Source: Geotalea toluenoxydans JCM 15764
GTDB lineage: Bacteria > Desulfobacterota > Desulfuromonadia > Geobacterales > Geobacteraceae
Assembly: GCF_001311985.1 (NCBI RefSeq)
Contig: NZ_BBCJ01000016.1
Coordinates: 1-64,000 of the forward strand
DNA length: 64,000 nucleotides
Direction: 5' to 3'
Part shown: positions 52,080 to 62,091 of the stretch, piece after piece
How positions within the stretch are numbered: position 1 is the stretch's first letter
Layout: every line of letters starts with the position of its first letter
Notes under the pieces: generated by a model
Databases searched by the model: none
What the model was told of the DNA's origin: nothing
Seen by the model: only the letters and a program-made list of their open reading frames with translations
Made by a program: the position numbers and the translations under genes

Positions 52080-52099
52080 TCCTACCCTAATCGGTAGGA
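52080..52099. repeat. Inverted repeat upstream of cheW
   Basis: TCCTACC-CTAATC-GGTAGGA, a perfect 7-bp inverted repeat about 50 bases upstream of the cheW start. A related half-site (TCCTATCGG) lies near 52153-52161. It may be an operator or a leader hairpin. Confidence 0.45.
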
Positions 52100-52216
52100 G
52101 ATGGCCATTGGTTTAGCGTTTTTTCTGTGCTGCCCAATGAAGGGTGAAATATCTCCTATCGGTTCCCATGTATGGAAAACCCAATCAACAATGGTAAAAT
52201 AAGCCAAGTCATTTTA

Positions 52217-52245
52217 TTGACATTGCACCTGTGGTTGACTATAAT
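52217..52245 (+). promoter_or_regulatory. Perfect-consensus sigma-70 promoter of the sigma-54 response regulator
   Basis: TTGACA (52217-52222), exactly 17 bases, TATAAT (52240-52245). It gives a leader of about 65 bases before the ATG at 52316. Confidence 0.85.
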
Positions 52246-52315
52246 GTTTTTTGCCTGACGCAAGAGGGGCGGTCAAAACTTTCATCACCATCTTACCTGA
52301 ACGAATGGGGAAAAA

Positions 52316-53717
52316 ATGGAAAGTGCCAGAATACTCATAGCGGATGATGACAAGAAGACCCGGGATTTCGTTGCAGCCTTTCTCAGTTATAAGGGCTACC
52401 AGGTGTTCCAGGCAGGCGATGGCCAAGATGCCCTGGAGAAAATAGAACTCAACGATGTGCAGATGGTTATCACCGACATCATGATGCCGCGTATAAAACG
52501 GCCTGGAATTTATCAAAAAACTGAAAGCAATGCGACCGGAGATAGTGACCATCGCATACAGCGCCTTTGCCAATTATGAGATGACGGCGAATCTTCTCAA
52601 GGCAGGGGCTTTTTTCTTTCTGGAAAAACCGTTTAACCTTGAAGAGCTGGAAACCCATGTAAAAAGGGGGCTTGAGCACCAGACGCTGCAACGTCAGAGT
52701 TTCAAGGCCAAGCCTTGTATCAAGAACCGTTCGCTGTTGAATCACATCATCGGTGAGAGTGAAAAAATGCTCTCCCTCTTCGAAATGATCGAAAAAGTTG
52801 CCGGGTCTGACTCTACCGTCCTTATTCAAGGTGAATCAGGCACCGGCAAAGAGCTTGTGGCAAAGGCCATCCACGATTTAAGCAACAGAGCGACCAAAAA
52901 TTTCGTGCCGGTCAACTGTGCTGCCATACCCGATGACTTGCTGGAGAGTGAACTTTTCGGCCATGTGAAGGGTTCTTTTACCGGGGCAGTAGCGACACGC
53001 ATCGGCCGATTCGAGATGGCCGACCGGGGAACACTGTTTCTTGACGAGATCGGGGACATGAAACCGAACCTGCAGGTAAAGCTGTTGCGGGTACTGCAAA
53101 ACAAGGAATTGGAGCCGGTCGGTGCTGCCAGAACAAAAAAAGTGGATGTACGCATCATTGCTGCCACCAATCAGAACCTTGAGCACCTTGTAGCCTCTAA
53201 GATATTCCGGGAAGACCTCTATTACCGGCTGTCTGTCATTCCCATAATGCTGCCTCCGCTCAGAGAGCGAAAATCCGATGTCCCGTTGCTGATCAACAAT
53301 TTCCTAGAGAAGTTCAACAAGAATAAACAGCGTAAGGTTCAATCTTTTGACAAAAGCACCATGGATATCTTGTGTAATTACGACTGGCCAGGAAATGTCA
53401 GGGAGTTGGAAAACCTTGTGGAGCGCATGGTTATAATAAAAGGCAGCGGCACCATCCTTTTCAATGATCTGCCGGAAAAATACCGTGGCATCAAATCTGC
53501 AGGAAAGTCAGAACAATTGACCCTTCCCGACAGCGGTTTCTGCCTGAACAGTGCAGTGGAAGATTTCGAAAACCGGCTGATCTTGCAGGCACTGGAGAAA
53601 ACCGGGGGGAACAAGAAGGAAGCTGCGAACCTTCTGAACCTGAAACGGACTACGCTGATCGAGAAACTGAAGAAAAAGAAGCTCCTTTTTAACGATGCTT
53701 CCTTTTCCAGCTCTTAG
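52316..53717 (+). CDS. Sigma-54-dependent response regulator, NtrC family (frameshift)
   Basis: About 467 codons. The receiver domain (RILIADDDKKTRDFVAAFL, phospho-Asp in VITDIMMP) is followed by the AAA+ activator domain: Walker A GESGTGKE, the sigma-54 loop GSFTGA (a variant of GAFTGA), Walker B LFLDEIGDM, and RLSVIPIMLPPLRERKSDV. A Fis-type helix-turn-helix closes the protein (ALEKTGGNKKEAANLLNLKR). One extra A in the AAAA run near 52497 breaks the receiver. The targets are unknown. It diverges from the che operon and is followed nine bases later by a lytic transglycosylase. Confidence 0.9.
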
Positions 53718-53726
53718 GATATCTCA

Positions 53727-54493
53727 ATGGCCATAAATCAGATCGAATCCGCCCCACAGGTTGCAACAGTCCGGTCATCGGTGCGGATTAACTCTGGTGA
53801 CAGGCAAAAAGAAAATGAATTTTTTGAACTTCTTACAACTTCCGAAACCTCCACCTCCGTCAACAGTGTAGCACCCGCCGATGCTGAGACGGCAGCAGAG
53901 ATCCTCCGGCTGCAGATGCTGCGTTCAGCAGTATCTCCGGCAGGCAGCGATGACGGTTACAGTTCAATGCCCACTGCTGATTCCATCAGCAGAGCCCTGT
54001 CCACATACCTTGAGCAGCAGCGACAGCACCCCATAGCCTCCCATGAGGCCCCGAATGCGATAAGCATCGCTCCTGAAGAGCACCCTGCCACCACTTTGCC
54101 TGTAGCCCAGAACTCCTCACTGGAGACTATTATCGTTCGCGCTTCCAGGCGGTATGGGGTTGAGGCGGGGTTGATCAAGGCAGTGATAAAGGCGGAGAGT
54201 AATTTCAATCCCCATGCCGTTTCCCATGCGGGAGCACAAGGCTAATGCAGCTCATGCCATCCACTGCCAAGGGCCTGGGTGTGACCGATTCTTTCGATGC
54301 CGAACAGAATGTAATGGCAGGAACAAGGTTTTTAAAGGATATGCTCAACCGCTATGGGGGGAATGTGGATTCCGCTCTGGCTGCTTATAACTGGGGGCCC
54401 GGCAACGTTGACAGGCATGCTGAGTCGCTGCCGCGGGAAACCAGAGATTACCTGGTAAAGGTGAAAAGATACTACCGAGACTACAGCGTTTAA
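53727..54493 (+). CDS. Lytic transglycosylase, SLT domain (frameshift)
   Basis: Cuts peptidoglycan glycan strands; about 255 codons. A low-complexity N-terminal part of about 130 residues rich in Ala, Ser and Pro, without a clear signal peptide, precedes the SLT domain. The catalytic Glu is in IKAVIKAESNFNPHAVS, then MQLMPSTAKGLGV and ALAAYNWGPGNVDRH. One base is missing near 54243 (GGCTAATG), which creates a premature stop after GAQG. The N-terminal tail without signal peptide recalls flagellar-type or type-III-linked transglycosylases, but this is only a guess. Confidence 0.85.
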
Positions 54494-54511
54494 TAACATG
54501 TCCAATCTGAT

Positions 54512-54543
54512 AAAAAAGCTCCCGCTGAATGGGGAGCTTTTTA
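54512..54543 (+). terminator. Terminator after the lytic transglycosylase
   Basis: AAAGCTCCC-GCTGAATG-GGGAGCTTT followed by TTATC; an A-run stands on the other side, so it may be bidirectional. Confidence 0.8.
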
Positions 54544-54639
54544 TCAGGTTTTGAAAAATTATTGCGGGCCAATCTGCTTGTTGCCGCTCACTCGGAACTC
54601 AAACGTACTTGAGCCTTGCATATCGGCCTCACCTTAGGT

Positions 54640-54936
54640 CTACTTGTCTTTTTTCAAGGGGTTCTGTTGCCAGAAATGCCCCAGCACCTGGCGATCCGCA
54701 TCAGTCAGGGTAACCCCCTTTTCCTCCATCTTGCGCATGATCTTTTCCATGCTTTTCCGCTGTTTTACAGCAGCATCGATCTTTTGCCGGTTATGACAGC
54801 CAAGGCATTTCTCATCGATAATCCGGTTTTCGGCAGGGGGGAGGCTTATTCCCCTGACATCTCCCTGGGTGGCGGCCAGGACATGGCCGGAGCTGGCCAA
54901 CATCATTATTGCAGCCACTAAATATAATAAATACAT
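54640..54936 (-). CDS. Monoheme c-type cytochrome, small
   Basis: 98 residues. A signal peptide (LLYLVAAIMMLASSGHVLA) exports it to the periplasm. One heme-binding motif CLGCH follows near residue 46. The Lys-rich rest (KSMEKIMRKMEEKGVTLTDA) is helical, with a Met as possible second heme ligand. It starts immediately after the rubrerythrin-like gene stop and probably belongs to the same transcript. The electron partner is unknown. Confidence 0.82.
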   Translation of the reverse strand: MYLLYLVAAIMMLASSGHVLAATQGDVRGISLPPAENRIIDEKCLGCHNRQKIDAAVKQRKSMEKIMRKMEEKGVTLTDADRQVLGHFWQQNPLKKDK

Positions 54937-55433
54937 TTATTCCCTCACGTAGATGTCCTGATCCGACCTGTGGACCATGGTCATGATATGCATGTATTCG
55001 TCCTCGATCATCTCATAGTGGTTTTGCGTCTCTTTCACCACCTGCTCGAATATCTTTCTCACCAGGGGATCGACGATATCCTTGGCCAGCAGGGTGTACT
55101 GTTCAATGCAGGCCTTCTCTTCCTTGAGGGCGATTTCGAGCGCTTTCTGTTCGTGGGTATCCTCGTCGACAGCCTTTTCCAGGGCAAGAAAAATGGCATT
55201 TTCTTGTTGGGCGGTGACTCCATATAGGATCTGAGATCCCCGAATTCTCCCCCCTTGTAATGGTCGAAAAATGACTTCAGGTGTCCGACCTCTTCATTGG
55301 CCAAAAGTTCCAGAACTTTCCTGGCTCTCTCATTCTTCGTTACCGCAGCCGCACGACGATAGAAATCCATGCTGTCCTTTTCGGCCTGAATGGCGAGTTT
55401 CAGCGCTTCCTGTACCGTGTACTCTTTTCCCAT
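54937..55433 (-). CDS. Rubrerythrin-like ferritin-family protein (frameshift)
   Basis: About 165 codons, four-helix diiron type without a rubredoxin domain. E and H ligands appear in LAIQAEKDSMDFYRRAA, LLANEEVGHLKSFFDHY and, after a frame change near 55.20 kb, ALEIALKEEKACIEQY and VVKETQNHYEMIEDEY. The corrected frame ends in DQDIYVRE at 54937. Proteins of this kind in anaerobes reduce peroxide or bind iron. GGAGGATACC precedes the ATG. The cytochrome just downstream suggests a redox pair. Confidence 0.78.
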
Positions 55434-55509
55434 GGTATCCTCCTGTCATGCACCAATAAAAGTGAGGTAAAGAAAAGTATAGCGGGAAAAAGAGAGCGGT
55501 CAACAGTGG

Positions 55510-56286
55510 TCATTTTTTATTGGCATCAAGAAGGGAATTGACCACGACTCCGGCCATGGTAAGGCCGAAGATGGAAGGAATATAGGAGATACTGCCGAGA
55601 ATTACCCGACGGTGTTCGCAGGAAAACTGCTGATTGTCCTTGTTGGGGCAGATGCAGTTGCCTTTGCAGCCACCATCCTTAACCTCAGGCTCACGGTATT
55701 CCTCGGTGGAATAGACGACCTGTACCCCTTTTGGTATACCCTTCTTCCGCAGCAGCTTCCTCATGGAACGGGCCATGCGGCATTTGTGTGTTTCAGCGAT
55801 ATCGGCAACCTTTACCTGGGTCGGGTCCAGTTTGGCGGCTGCGCCCATGCTGGAAATAATCGGTATCTGCCGTTCCCTGCATGTCACAATTAGATGGAGC
55901 TTGCTGGTGAAGTGATCGATGGCGTCGACCACATAATCGTAGCCGCTGGCCAGGAGAAAGTCGCTGTTTTCGGCAGTATAAAAATCCTTGAAGGGGATGA
56001 TCTCTGCCTCAGGATTGATCAGCCGCAACCGCTCAGCCATGACGGTGGCTTTTGCCTTGCCGACAGTGCCATCCATGGCATGTAGCTGTCTGTTGACATT
56101 GGTCAGGCAGATGTCATCGAAATCCACCAGCACCAGCTTGCCGATTCCGGCCCGGCACAATGCCTCGGCGGCATAGCTGCCGACACCCCCAAGACCGAAA
56201 ACAGCGACTGAGCTTTCCTTGAGCTTGGCGAGCCCTTGCGGGCCAACGAGCAATTCGGTTCGTGAAAAACGGTGCAAAGCCGACAT
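55510..56286 (-). CDS. tcdA: tRNA threonylcarbamoyladenosine dehydratase (ThiF/MoeB/E1-like)
   Basis: ATP-dependent cyclisation of t6A to ct6A in tRNA. 258 residues, intact. The nucleotide-binding motif VAVFGLGGVGSYAAEALCRAG is near residue 28; LVDFDDICLTNVNRQLHA, the Asp in VVDAIDHFTSK and the Cys cluster CKGNCICPNKDNQQFSC follow. The C-terminus shows a hydrophobic SISYIPSIFGLTMAGVVVN, typical of TcdA (CsdL/YgdL). Confidence 0.87.
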   Translation of the reverse strand: MSALHRFSRTELLVGPQGLAKLKESSVAVFGLGGVGSYAAEALCRAGIGKLVLVDFDDICLTNVNRQLHAMDGTVGKAKATVMAERLRLINPEAEIIPFKDFYTAENSDFLLASGYDYVVDAIDHFTSKLHLIVTCRERQIPIISSMGAAAKLDPTQVKVADIAETHKCRMARSMRKLLRKKGIPKGVQVVYSTEEYREPEVKDGGCKGNCICPNKDNQQFSCEHRRVILGSISYIPSIFGLTMAGVVVNSLLDANKK

Positions 56287-56316
56287 GTATAAACCTCGTG
56301 ATTGTAGTTGAAAAAT

Positions 56317-57113
56317 CTAAATTAATAATGCCGGCAACCGAAACAGTTCGACGGCATTCCTGGATGTCTGGGCGGCAACTTCTCCAAGAGTCAGCCCCTT
56401 GATTTCGGCTATCTTGGTTGCTGTTGCCATGAGAAAAGCGGGTTCATTGCGCGTGCCACGGTAGGGTTCGGGGGAAAGGTCTGGCGCGTCCGTTTCAAGG
56501 AGCAGGTGGCTGAGCGGCATTTTCCTGGCCACAGCCACCGGACGGACCGCATTGGCGAAAGTGACCGTCCCGGCCATGGAAATGTAAAGCCCGATACCCA
56601 TACATTTTACCGCAGTTTCCATGCTGCCGGAAAAGGCATGCATTACTCCTCTGATCAGCCCCTCCCCCTCATCTTGCAGAATGGTTATCAGGTCCTGAAA
56701 GGCATTGCGGCAGTGGAGCAGGACCGGCAAGTCCAGCTTTCGAGCAAGCCTGAGTTGTTGGCGGAAAGAGTACATCTGTATTTCCTGGATACGGCCAGGG
56801 TGTAATCCAATCCGATCTCGCCAATAGCTATGGCCGATCGCGCACATGACTCAAGCTCCTCCAGTATGTTCCGGGAAAATAGTCGTGCATGCATCGGGTG
56901 CAGGCCATAGGCTGGAAAAATTTCCGAATGGGACTTATGGAGAACTTGAAGCCTTTGCCATTCCTCCGGCTCGATTGCCGGGACGATGAATTTCATCACT
57001 CCGGCCATCCTTCCTGCCCGGATAACGGCAGGCAACCTGCCGGCAAAGGCCCGGTCAGCAAGGTGACAATGGGTATCGATCAGCAGGGGAGAGCGCATCG
57101 TCCTGTCCATCAT
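56317..57113 (-). CDS. TatD-family metal-dependent hydrolase (frameshift)
   Basis: TIM-barrel deoxyribonuclease-like hydrolase of about 265 codons. Metal-binding residues appear in LIDTHCHL near the start, AIGEIGLDY mid-protein, LLHCRNAF, VMHAFSGSME and LLETDAPDL. A frame change near 56.80 kb splits it after IGLDYTL. The start could be either of two ATG at 57113/57110 or the one at 57098, which has AGGACG upstream. TatD proteins act in DNA repair or turnover; exact substrate unclear. Confidence 0.87.
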
Positions 57114-57230
57114 TTAAATCTATCACTTAGATAACTATAAAAGGAAGAGGTTTTCTGGATGGGCCATCGGCAAACCCAGTTTTTTATTGCCCTTTTAGGG
57201 GCGACATGGCATTATTTAACGGTACTTCCT

Positions 57231-57255
57231 AAGGCGAAGATAACCTCTTCGCCTT
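57231..57255 (+). terminator. Hairpin upstream of prfC
   Basis: AAGGCGAAGA-TAACC-TCTTCGCCTT, a perfect 10-bp stem followed by TCTTTCG, 45 bases before the prfC ATG. It could be a terminator or attenuator-type leader hairpin. Confidence 0.55.
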
Positions 57256-57300
57256 TCTTTCGTCTGCACTAATTGCTTTGCCAGGTACAGGAGCAGGTTA

Positions 57301-58882
57301 ATGAAGAAGCATTTTGAGAAGGAAACTGACAGCAGGCGCACTTTCGCCATCATCAGCCATCCCGATGCTGGAAAGACGACCATAACGGAAAAGCTGCTGC
57401 TTTTCGGCGGCGCCATCCAGCAGGCAGGGGAGGTCCGGGCGCGAAAGGCCGCACGCCATGCCACATCGGACTGGATGGAGATGGAGAAACAGCGCGGCAT
57501 TTCGGTCACTTCGTCGGTGATGAAGTTCACCTACCGGGATTACGAGATCAATCTTCTCGATACCCCAGGTCATAACGATTTCTCCGAAGATACCTACCGG
57601 ACCCTTACTGCCGTGGACTCAGTATTGATGGTGATCGACTCGGTAAAAGGGGTGGAAAGCCAGACGAAGAAGCTTTTGGAAGTATGCCGGTTGCGCCATA
57701 CGCCGATCATGACCTTTATCAACAAGCTGGACCGTGAGGGACGCGAACCCTTGACCTTCTCGACGACATCGAGAGCACCCTCAACATACAATGTGCGCCC
57801 ATGACCTGGCCGGTTGGGATGGGCAAAAGATTTCGCGGCACCTACCACCTCTATAGCAAAGAGCTGACCTTTTTCGATCCCGAGGCTGACCGGGGTACCG
57901 GCCAGACCATTACCGTGAAGGGGCTGGACGACCCTCTTCTGGATGAGCTGCTTGGTTCTCAGGTGGAAGAGCTGCGCAACGATGTGGAACTTTTGGAAGG
58001 TGCAGCCCATCCCTTTGAGCAGGAGGCATATCTGGCCGGGCTGCAGACGCCGGTCTTTTTCGGCAGTGCCATCAACACGTTTGGTGTTCAACAGCTCCTG
58101 GATACTTTTATCGAGCACGCGCCACCACCGCAGCCGCGGGAAACTGAAACGAGAGAGGTCTTCCCCTACGAGGAGGCATTTTCCGGCTTTACTTTCAAGA
58201 TCCAGGCAAACATGGACCGGCCCACCGGGACCGCATCGCATTTTTCCGCATCTGTTCCGGGAAATTCACCCGGGGCATGAAGGTCAGGCATATCCGCCTC
58301 GGCCGCGAGGTGCAGATTGCCAATGCCACGATCTTCATGGCCCAGGATCGCACCAATGTGGATGAGGCATATCCGGGCGATATCATCGGCATTCATAACC
58401 ATGGTACCATCAAGATCGGGGATACCTTTACCCAAGGGGAGGACCTTAAATATACCGGTATTCCCAATTTCGCCCCAGAACACTTCCGCAAGGTGCGCCT
58501 GCTTGACCCGATGAAATCGAAGGCTCTGGAAAAAGGGCTGGTGCAGCTGGCGGAAGAAGGGACTACCCAGGTGTTTCGTCCTTTGATGGGAAGCGACTGG
58601 ATTGTCGGCGCTGTGGGTTTGCTGCAGTTCGACGTGGTTATGCACCGGCTGGAGCATGAATACAAGGTCAAGGCCACCTATGAGCCGGTTTCCTATGTAA
58701 CTGCCCGCTGGGTGACAGGTGATAAGAAGAAAATGGACGAATTTGAAAAGAAGGAAGCCATGAGTCTGTACCGGGACGGGGAGGGGAATCTGGCCTACCT
58801 GGCGGGGAGCCAGTGGCGGCTGGACAACACCATGGAAAACTGGAAAGATATCCAATTCCATGCAACCCGTGAGCATAGCTGA
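57301..58882 (+). CDS. prfC: Peptide chain release factor 3 (two frameshifts)
   Basis: GTPase that recycles RF1/RF2 from the ribosome after termination. About 527 codons. G motifs are HPDAGKTT near residue 20, [24 protein letters not shown] and [10 protein letters not shown]. After that [21 protein letters not shown] and [14 protein letters not shown] are RF3-specific. Losses of one G near 57752 and one C near 58217 shift the frame, each time rebuilding known sequence when restored. AGGAGCAGGTTA precedes the ATG. Confidence 0.94.
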
Positions 58883-58887
58883 CAAAA

Positions 58888-58906
58888 AAGCCCTCGACTG
58901 AGGCTT
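58888..58906. terminator. Weak hairpin between convergent prfC and the flavin oxidoreductase gene
   Basis: AAGCC-C-TC-GACT-GAGGCTT, flanked by an A-run and TTATAT. Short and imperfect. Confidence 0.35.
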
Positions 58907-58935
58907 ATATACCATGCAGCTTCGTAAAAGAAAGG

Positions 58936-60059
58936 TTATAGCGACATTCCCTTGTTTTCCCTTTCGATTTTATTCACGACACAATAAATCTGCCCTTCTT
59001 TCAAGCCGGGCTTGAAGCAGCCGTTACATGAAATACAGGTTGCCCTGGCTTCGTCACCCTTCTCCCATCGCCTTACCAGCTCTGGTTCACGGATAAACGG
59101 GCGCGACATGGAGATGTAGTCAGCTTCACCGCGGCGGACAATTCCCTCAATGACCTCGAAGGATCGGAGCCCACCTACGACCATGACCGGACAGGAGACT
59201 GCTTCCTTAATCCGGTAAGCCATTGGCAGGTTGTAGGCCTCCTGCTCGCGGGTGGAAATGCCCTGTCGAACAGGGGCCAAATCTCCCGAAGCGGGAGTGC
59301 CGCCGCTCACCTCGATGGCGTCAATTCCCTCCTGATCAAGAGCGCGGGCAGCAAAGAGCGCATCTTCAAGAGTCAACCCCCCGGCAAGGTTATCGTCGCC
59401 ATTGAGCTTGACCAACACCGGAAATTCATTACCCACCCTTTACGCACACTGGCATAACATTCAAGGAGGAAGCGGCAGCGGTTCTCGATGGATCCCCCAT
59501 AGGCATCAGTTCTCCGGTTGGTAAGGGGGGAGAGGAACTGGTTGATCAGATACCCATGGGCCGCATGCAGCTGAACTGCGTCGAAATCACACTCCTTGGC
59601 TCTTGCGGCGGCATCGCCAAAAAGCCGGACCATATTTCCTATCTCCTGCAGGGAAAGCTCTGCCGGCTCTTCCGGGAACTGGGGGGTCTGGAGCGTCGAT
59701 GGGGCCACAGGTCTGGTGCCGATGACCTTGGCAGAGGTCTGCCCTCCGGCATGGACCATCTGCAGACAGATTTTCCCGCCGGCGCCATGGACCGCTGCAG
59801 TCAGATCACGCATGGGCGGGGCGAAAGAGTCGTCATGAATACCCATCTGACCGGGAAGTTGCTTGCCGTCAGGGCGTATGAAAGCATAGCCGGTGATGAT
59901 AAGCCCTGCTCCTCCTCTGGCAAGATTGGCATAATAGGCAGCTAACCTTGCCGTAGGGCGCCCGTCCTCCTCACACATTCCTTCCCAGGTGGCGGAGCGG
60001 ACGAAACGATTGTTCAGCGCCAGGCGGTTTATCCGCGTCTCGTCAAAAAGCTTTCTCAT
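58936..60059 (-). CDS. NADH:flavin oxidoreductase, old-yellow-enzyme family (frameshift)
   Basis: FMN-binding TIM barrel of about 374 codons that reduces activated alkenes or related substrates. NRFVRSATWEGMCEEDGRPT, MVHAGGQTSAKVIG, FDAVQLHAAHGYLINQFLSP and SRPFIREPELVRRW are family motifs. The C-terminus CISCNGCFKPG carries three Cys in the position of the iron-sulfur motif of larger relatives such as 2,4-dienoyl-CoA reductase, but the second flavin domain is absent. A frame change near 59.43 kb splits the gene. It follows pyk by 11 bases. Confidence 0.85.
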
Positions 60060-60070
60060 GCTGCCTCCGT

Positions 60071-61512
60071 TCAGAAAATCTCATAGTAGCCTTCAGTGCC
60101 CAACCGGTGGACTTTCATCAGATTGGTAGAGCCTTTTGCTTCTAAGGGCACTCCCATGGAGACAACGACCAGGTCACCTTTCCTGAAGCCTGTGGTCATC
60201 AGTGTTTCCTCGCCGACCTTTATCTGTTGCCTGGTGCCTCCCACAGAGCCTACAGGATAGCTTTTAACCCCCCAATAGAGGGCAAGCCGGCGCTGGATCT
60301 CCGGAAATGGTGTAAAGGCGATAATGGGCAGTTGCGGACGGAACTTTGAGATGAGGGCGGCAGTGTTTCCCGATTGGGTGAAAACAACCAAAGCCTTGGC
60401 CTTCAGTGTCGATGCGGCGTGACAGGAGGCCTCGGCGACGGCCTCAGGAACGTTGTCGCTATGTACCTGTTTTATGGCCGGAATACGCCATAGTTCAGCG
60501 TGTTCGATATCCAGGGCGATTTTGGCCATAGTCCGCACCGCCTCGATGGGATAAGCGCCGGAAGCAGTCTCTCCGGATAGCATGACGGCATCGGTCCCGT
60601 CAAGAATGGCATTGGCCACATCGGATGTTTCAGCGCGGGTGGGGCGGGCATGCACAATCATTGACTCCAGCATCTGTGTTGCTGTAATTACCGGCTTGCC
60701 CACCTCATTACAGGCGCGGATTATGCTTTTCTGCACCAGGGAACCCGCTCTGCACTCAGTTCGACACCAAGGTCCCCCCGTGCAACCATTACAGCATCCG
60801 TCACGGCAAGGATGCTGTTGAAGTTGCGCAGGGCTTCAGGCTTTTCTATCTTGGCAACCACCGGCGTATTGAGCCCCTTGCCACGGATTATCTCCTTGAT
60901 ACCCTCCACATCCGAGGCCTGTCGGACAAAGGAAAGGGCGACAAAATCAACCCCCATCTCAAGGCAGAATTCCAGGTCCGCCCGGTCCTTATCGGAAAGT
61001 GAAGGCGCAGAAACTGCCACCCCGGGAAGGTTGATACCCTTGAGATCTTTCAGCATCCCTCCTTCGATAATATTACAGTGAACGACGTTACCGGAGATTG
61101 AAACAACCTTCAGTTCAATCATGCCGTCATCAAGCAGTATTTTCGATCCCGGTTTCACATCATGGGGTAAGGCCTTGTAGATGGTGGATATCAGTCCGGG
61201 ACGGCCGAGCACTTCATCGGTGGTAATGTCCAGTTTTTCACCCTTCACCAGGCGAATGGCACCATCGGCCATGCGGCCGGTCCTGATCTTCGGCCCCTGG
61301 AGATCGGCAAGAATGGCAATTGCCACCTTTTTCCTGTCCGAAAGAGCCCGGATGGTGGTGATGAGAGCTGTTTTTTCTTGCTGGGAGCCATGGGAAAAGT
61401 TGAGACGGAAAACATCGACACCAGCATCCATGAGGCGGGCTATGATCTTTTCAGAAGAACTGCTTGGCCCCAGAGTGGCAATTATCTTGGTCTTGCGGAA
61501 GGTTCTTTTCAA
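60071..61512 (-). CDS. pyk: Pyruvate kinase (frameshift)
   Basis: Makes pyruvate and ATP from phosphoenolpyruvate. About 480 codons. [15 protein letters not shown] and FRLNFSHGS open the barrel, the catalytic Lys region is [13 protein letters not shown], then [21 protein letters not shown] and [12 protein letters not shown] lost C near 60739 (CCCTGG for CCCCTGG) splits the gene after ERVP. The start is TTG at 61512, which overlaps the stop of the upstream cytochrome; no ATG lies nearby. Confidence 0.94.
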
Positions 61513-61844
61513 TGGTGGAAACGCCCCTTTCTTCCCTTATGGGCAGCATTTGGCGATTTATGGCACTCGAAACAACGAAGCTCTTCCACTTTGCTCAATT
61601 CCAGCACCGAGGTGGGTTTTGAGGTGTCGGGCATGTTGTAGGCTTCGGTCTGGAAGTAGTCACGGTCTCGCTCGTCGGTGAGGGTGGGTGCGTGGTAAGC
61701 TACTTTCCAGTTGTTGGTAATGGAGACGGTGTGGCACTGGTCGCATCCTCCCGGTGGAGGTATGGTTCGCCAGGCGCCGAACATGGTGCAGCCGCAGCTG
61801 AAAAAGAAGGAAAGAAAGAGTAATCGACTAAAGATTTTACACAT
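61509..61844 (-). CDS. Diheme c-type cytochrome, lipoprotein-like
   Basis: 111 residues from the ATG at 61844, which has AAGGAG upstream. The signal sequence CKIFSRLLFLSFFFSCGC ends in a Cys-rich site compatible with lipoprotein processing. Two heme motifs follow: CDQCH near residue 38 and CFECH near residue 95. His residues in WKVAYHAPTL could serve as distal ligands. It overlaps pyk by four bases in an odd pairing of a cytochrome with a glycolytic gene. The role is unknown. Confidence 0.8.
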   Translation of the reverse strand: MCKIFSRLLFLSFFFSCGCTMFGAWRTIPPPGGCDQCHTVSITNNWKVAYHAPTLTDERDRDYFQTEAYNMPDTSKPTSVLELSKVEELRCFECHKSPNAAHKGRKGRFHH

Positions 61845-61894
61845 GAAGTGCTCCTTGACAGCGGGCCTGAAGCAGGGGCGGGCATTTTGCAGAC

Positions 61895-61922
61895 ATAATA
61901 ACATAACGGGCCGTTAATACAA
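61895..61922 (-). promoter_or_regulatory. Promoter with a palindromic operator in its spacer (cytochrome-pyk operon)
   Basis: On the minus strand TTGTAT (61917-61922), 16-base spacer and TATTAT (61895-61900). The spacer contains TAACGGGCCGTTA (61904-61916), a perfect 13-base palindrome, ideally placed to block or help RNA polymerase. Confidence 0.6.
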
Positions 61923-61987
61923 CATCTGTAGAGTATATACGAGATGCTGATATTGGAAAGGCATGAGGGTTATGGCAACCATCGGGA

Positions 61988-62016
61988 ATAAAAAAAACCC
62001 CGCCAGAGGCGGGGTT
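61988..62016 (-). terminator. Terminator of the HU gene
   Basis: AACCCCGCC-TCT-GGCGGGGTT followed on the minus strand by eight T. Strong intrinsic terminator about 75 bases past the HU stop. Confidence 0.9.
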
Positions 62017-62091
62017 CTTGTATGGCTTATATGTATGTATGGGCACCAGACAAGTCAGATTTAATGTGAGAAAATCACATTTGGGAGATCG

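Noticed and set aside
52029..52316. A sigma-54 promoter for cheW
   Set aside because: No GG-N10-GC type -24/-12 pair was found with correct spacing in the minus-strand sequence upstream of cheW.
52486..52510. Programmed frameshift in the receiver of the sigma-54 regulator
   Set aside because: A single extra A in an AAAA run explains it, the same kind of error seen throughout the window, and no slippery heptamer with downstream structure was evident.
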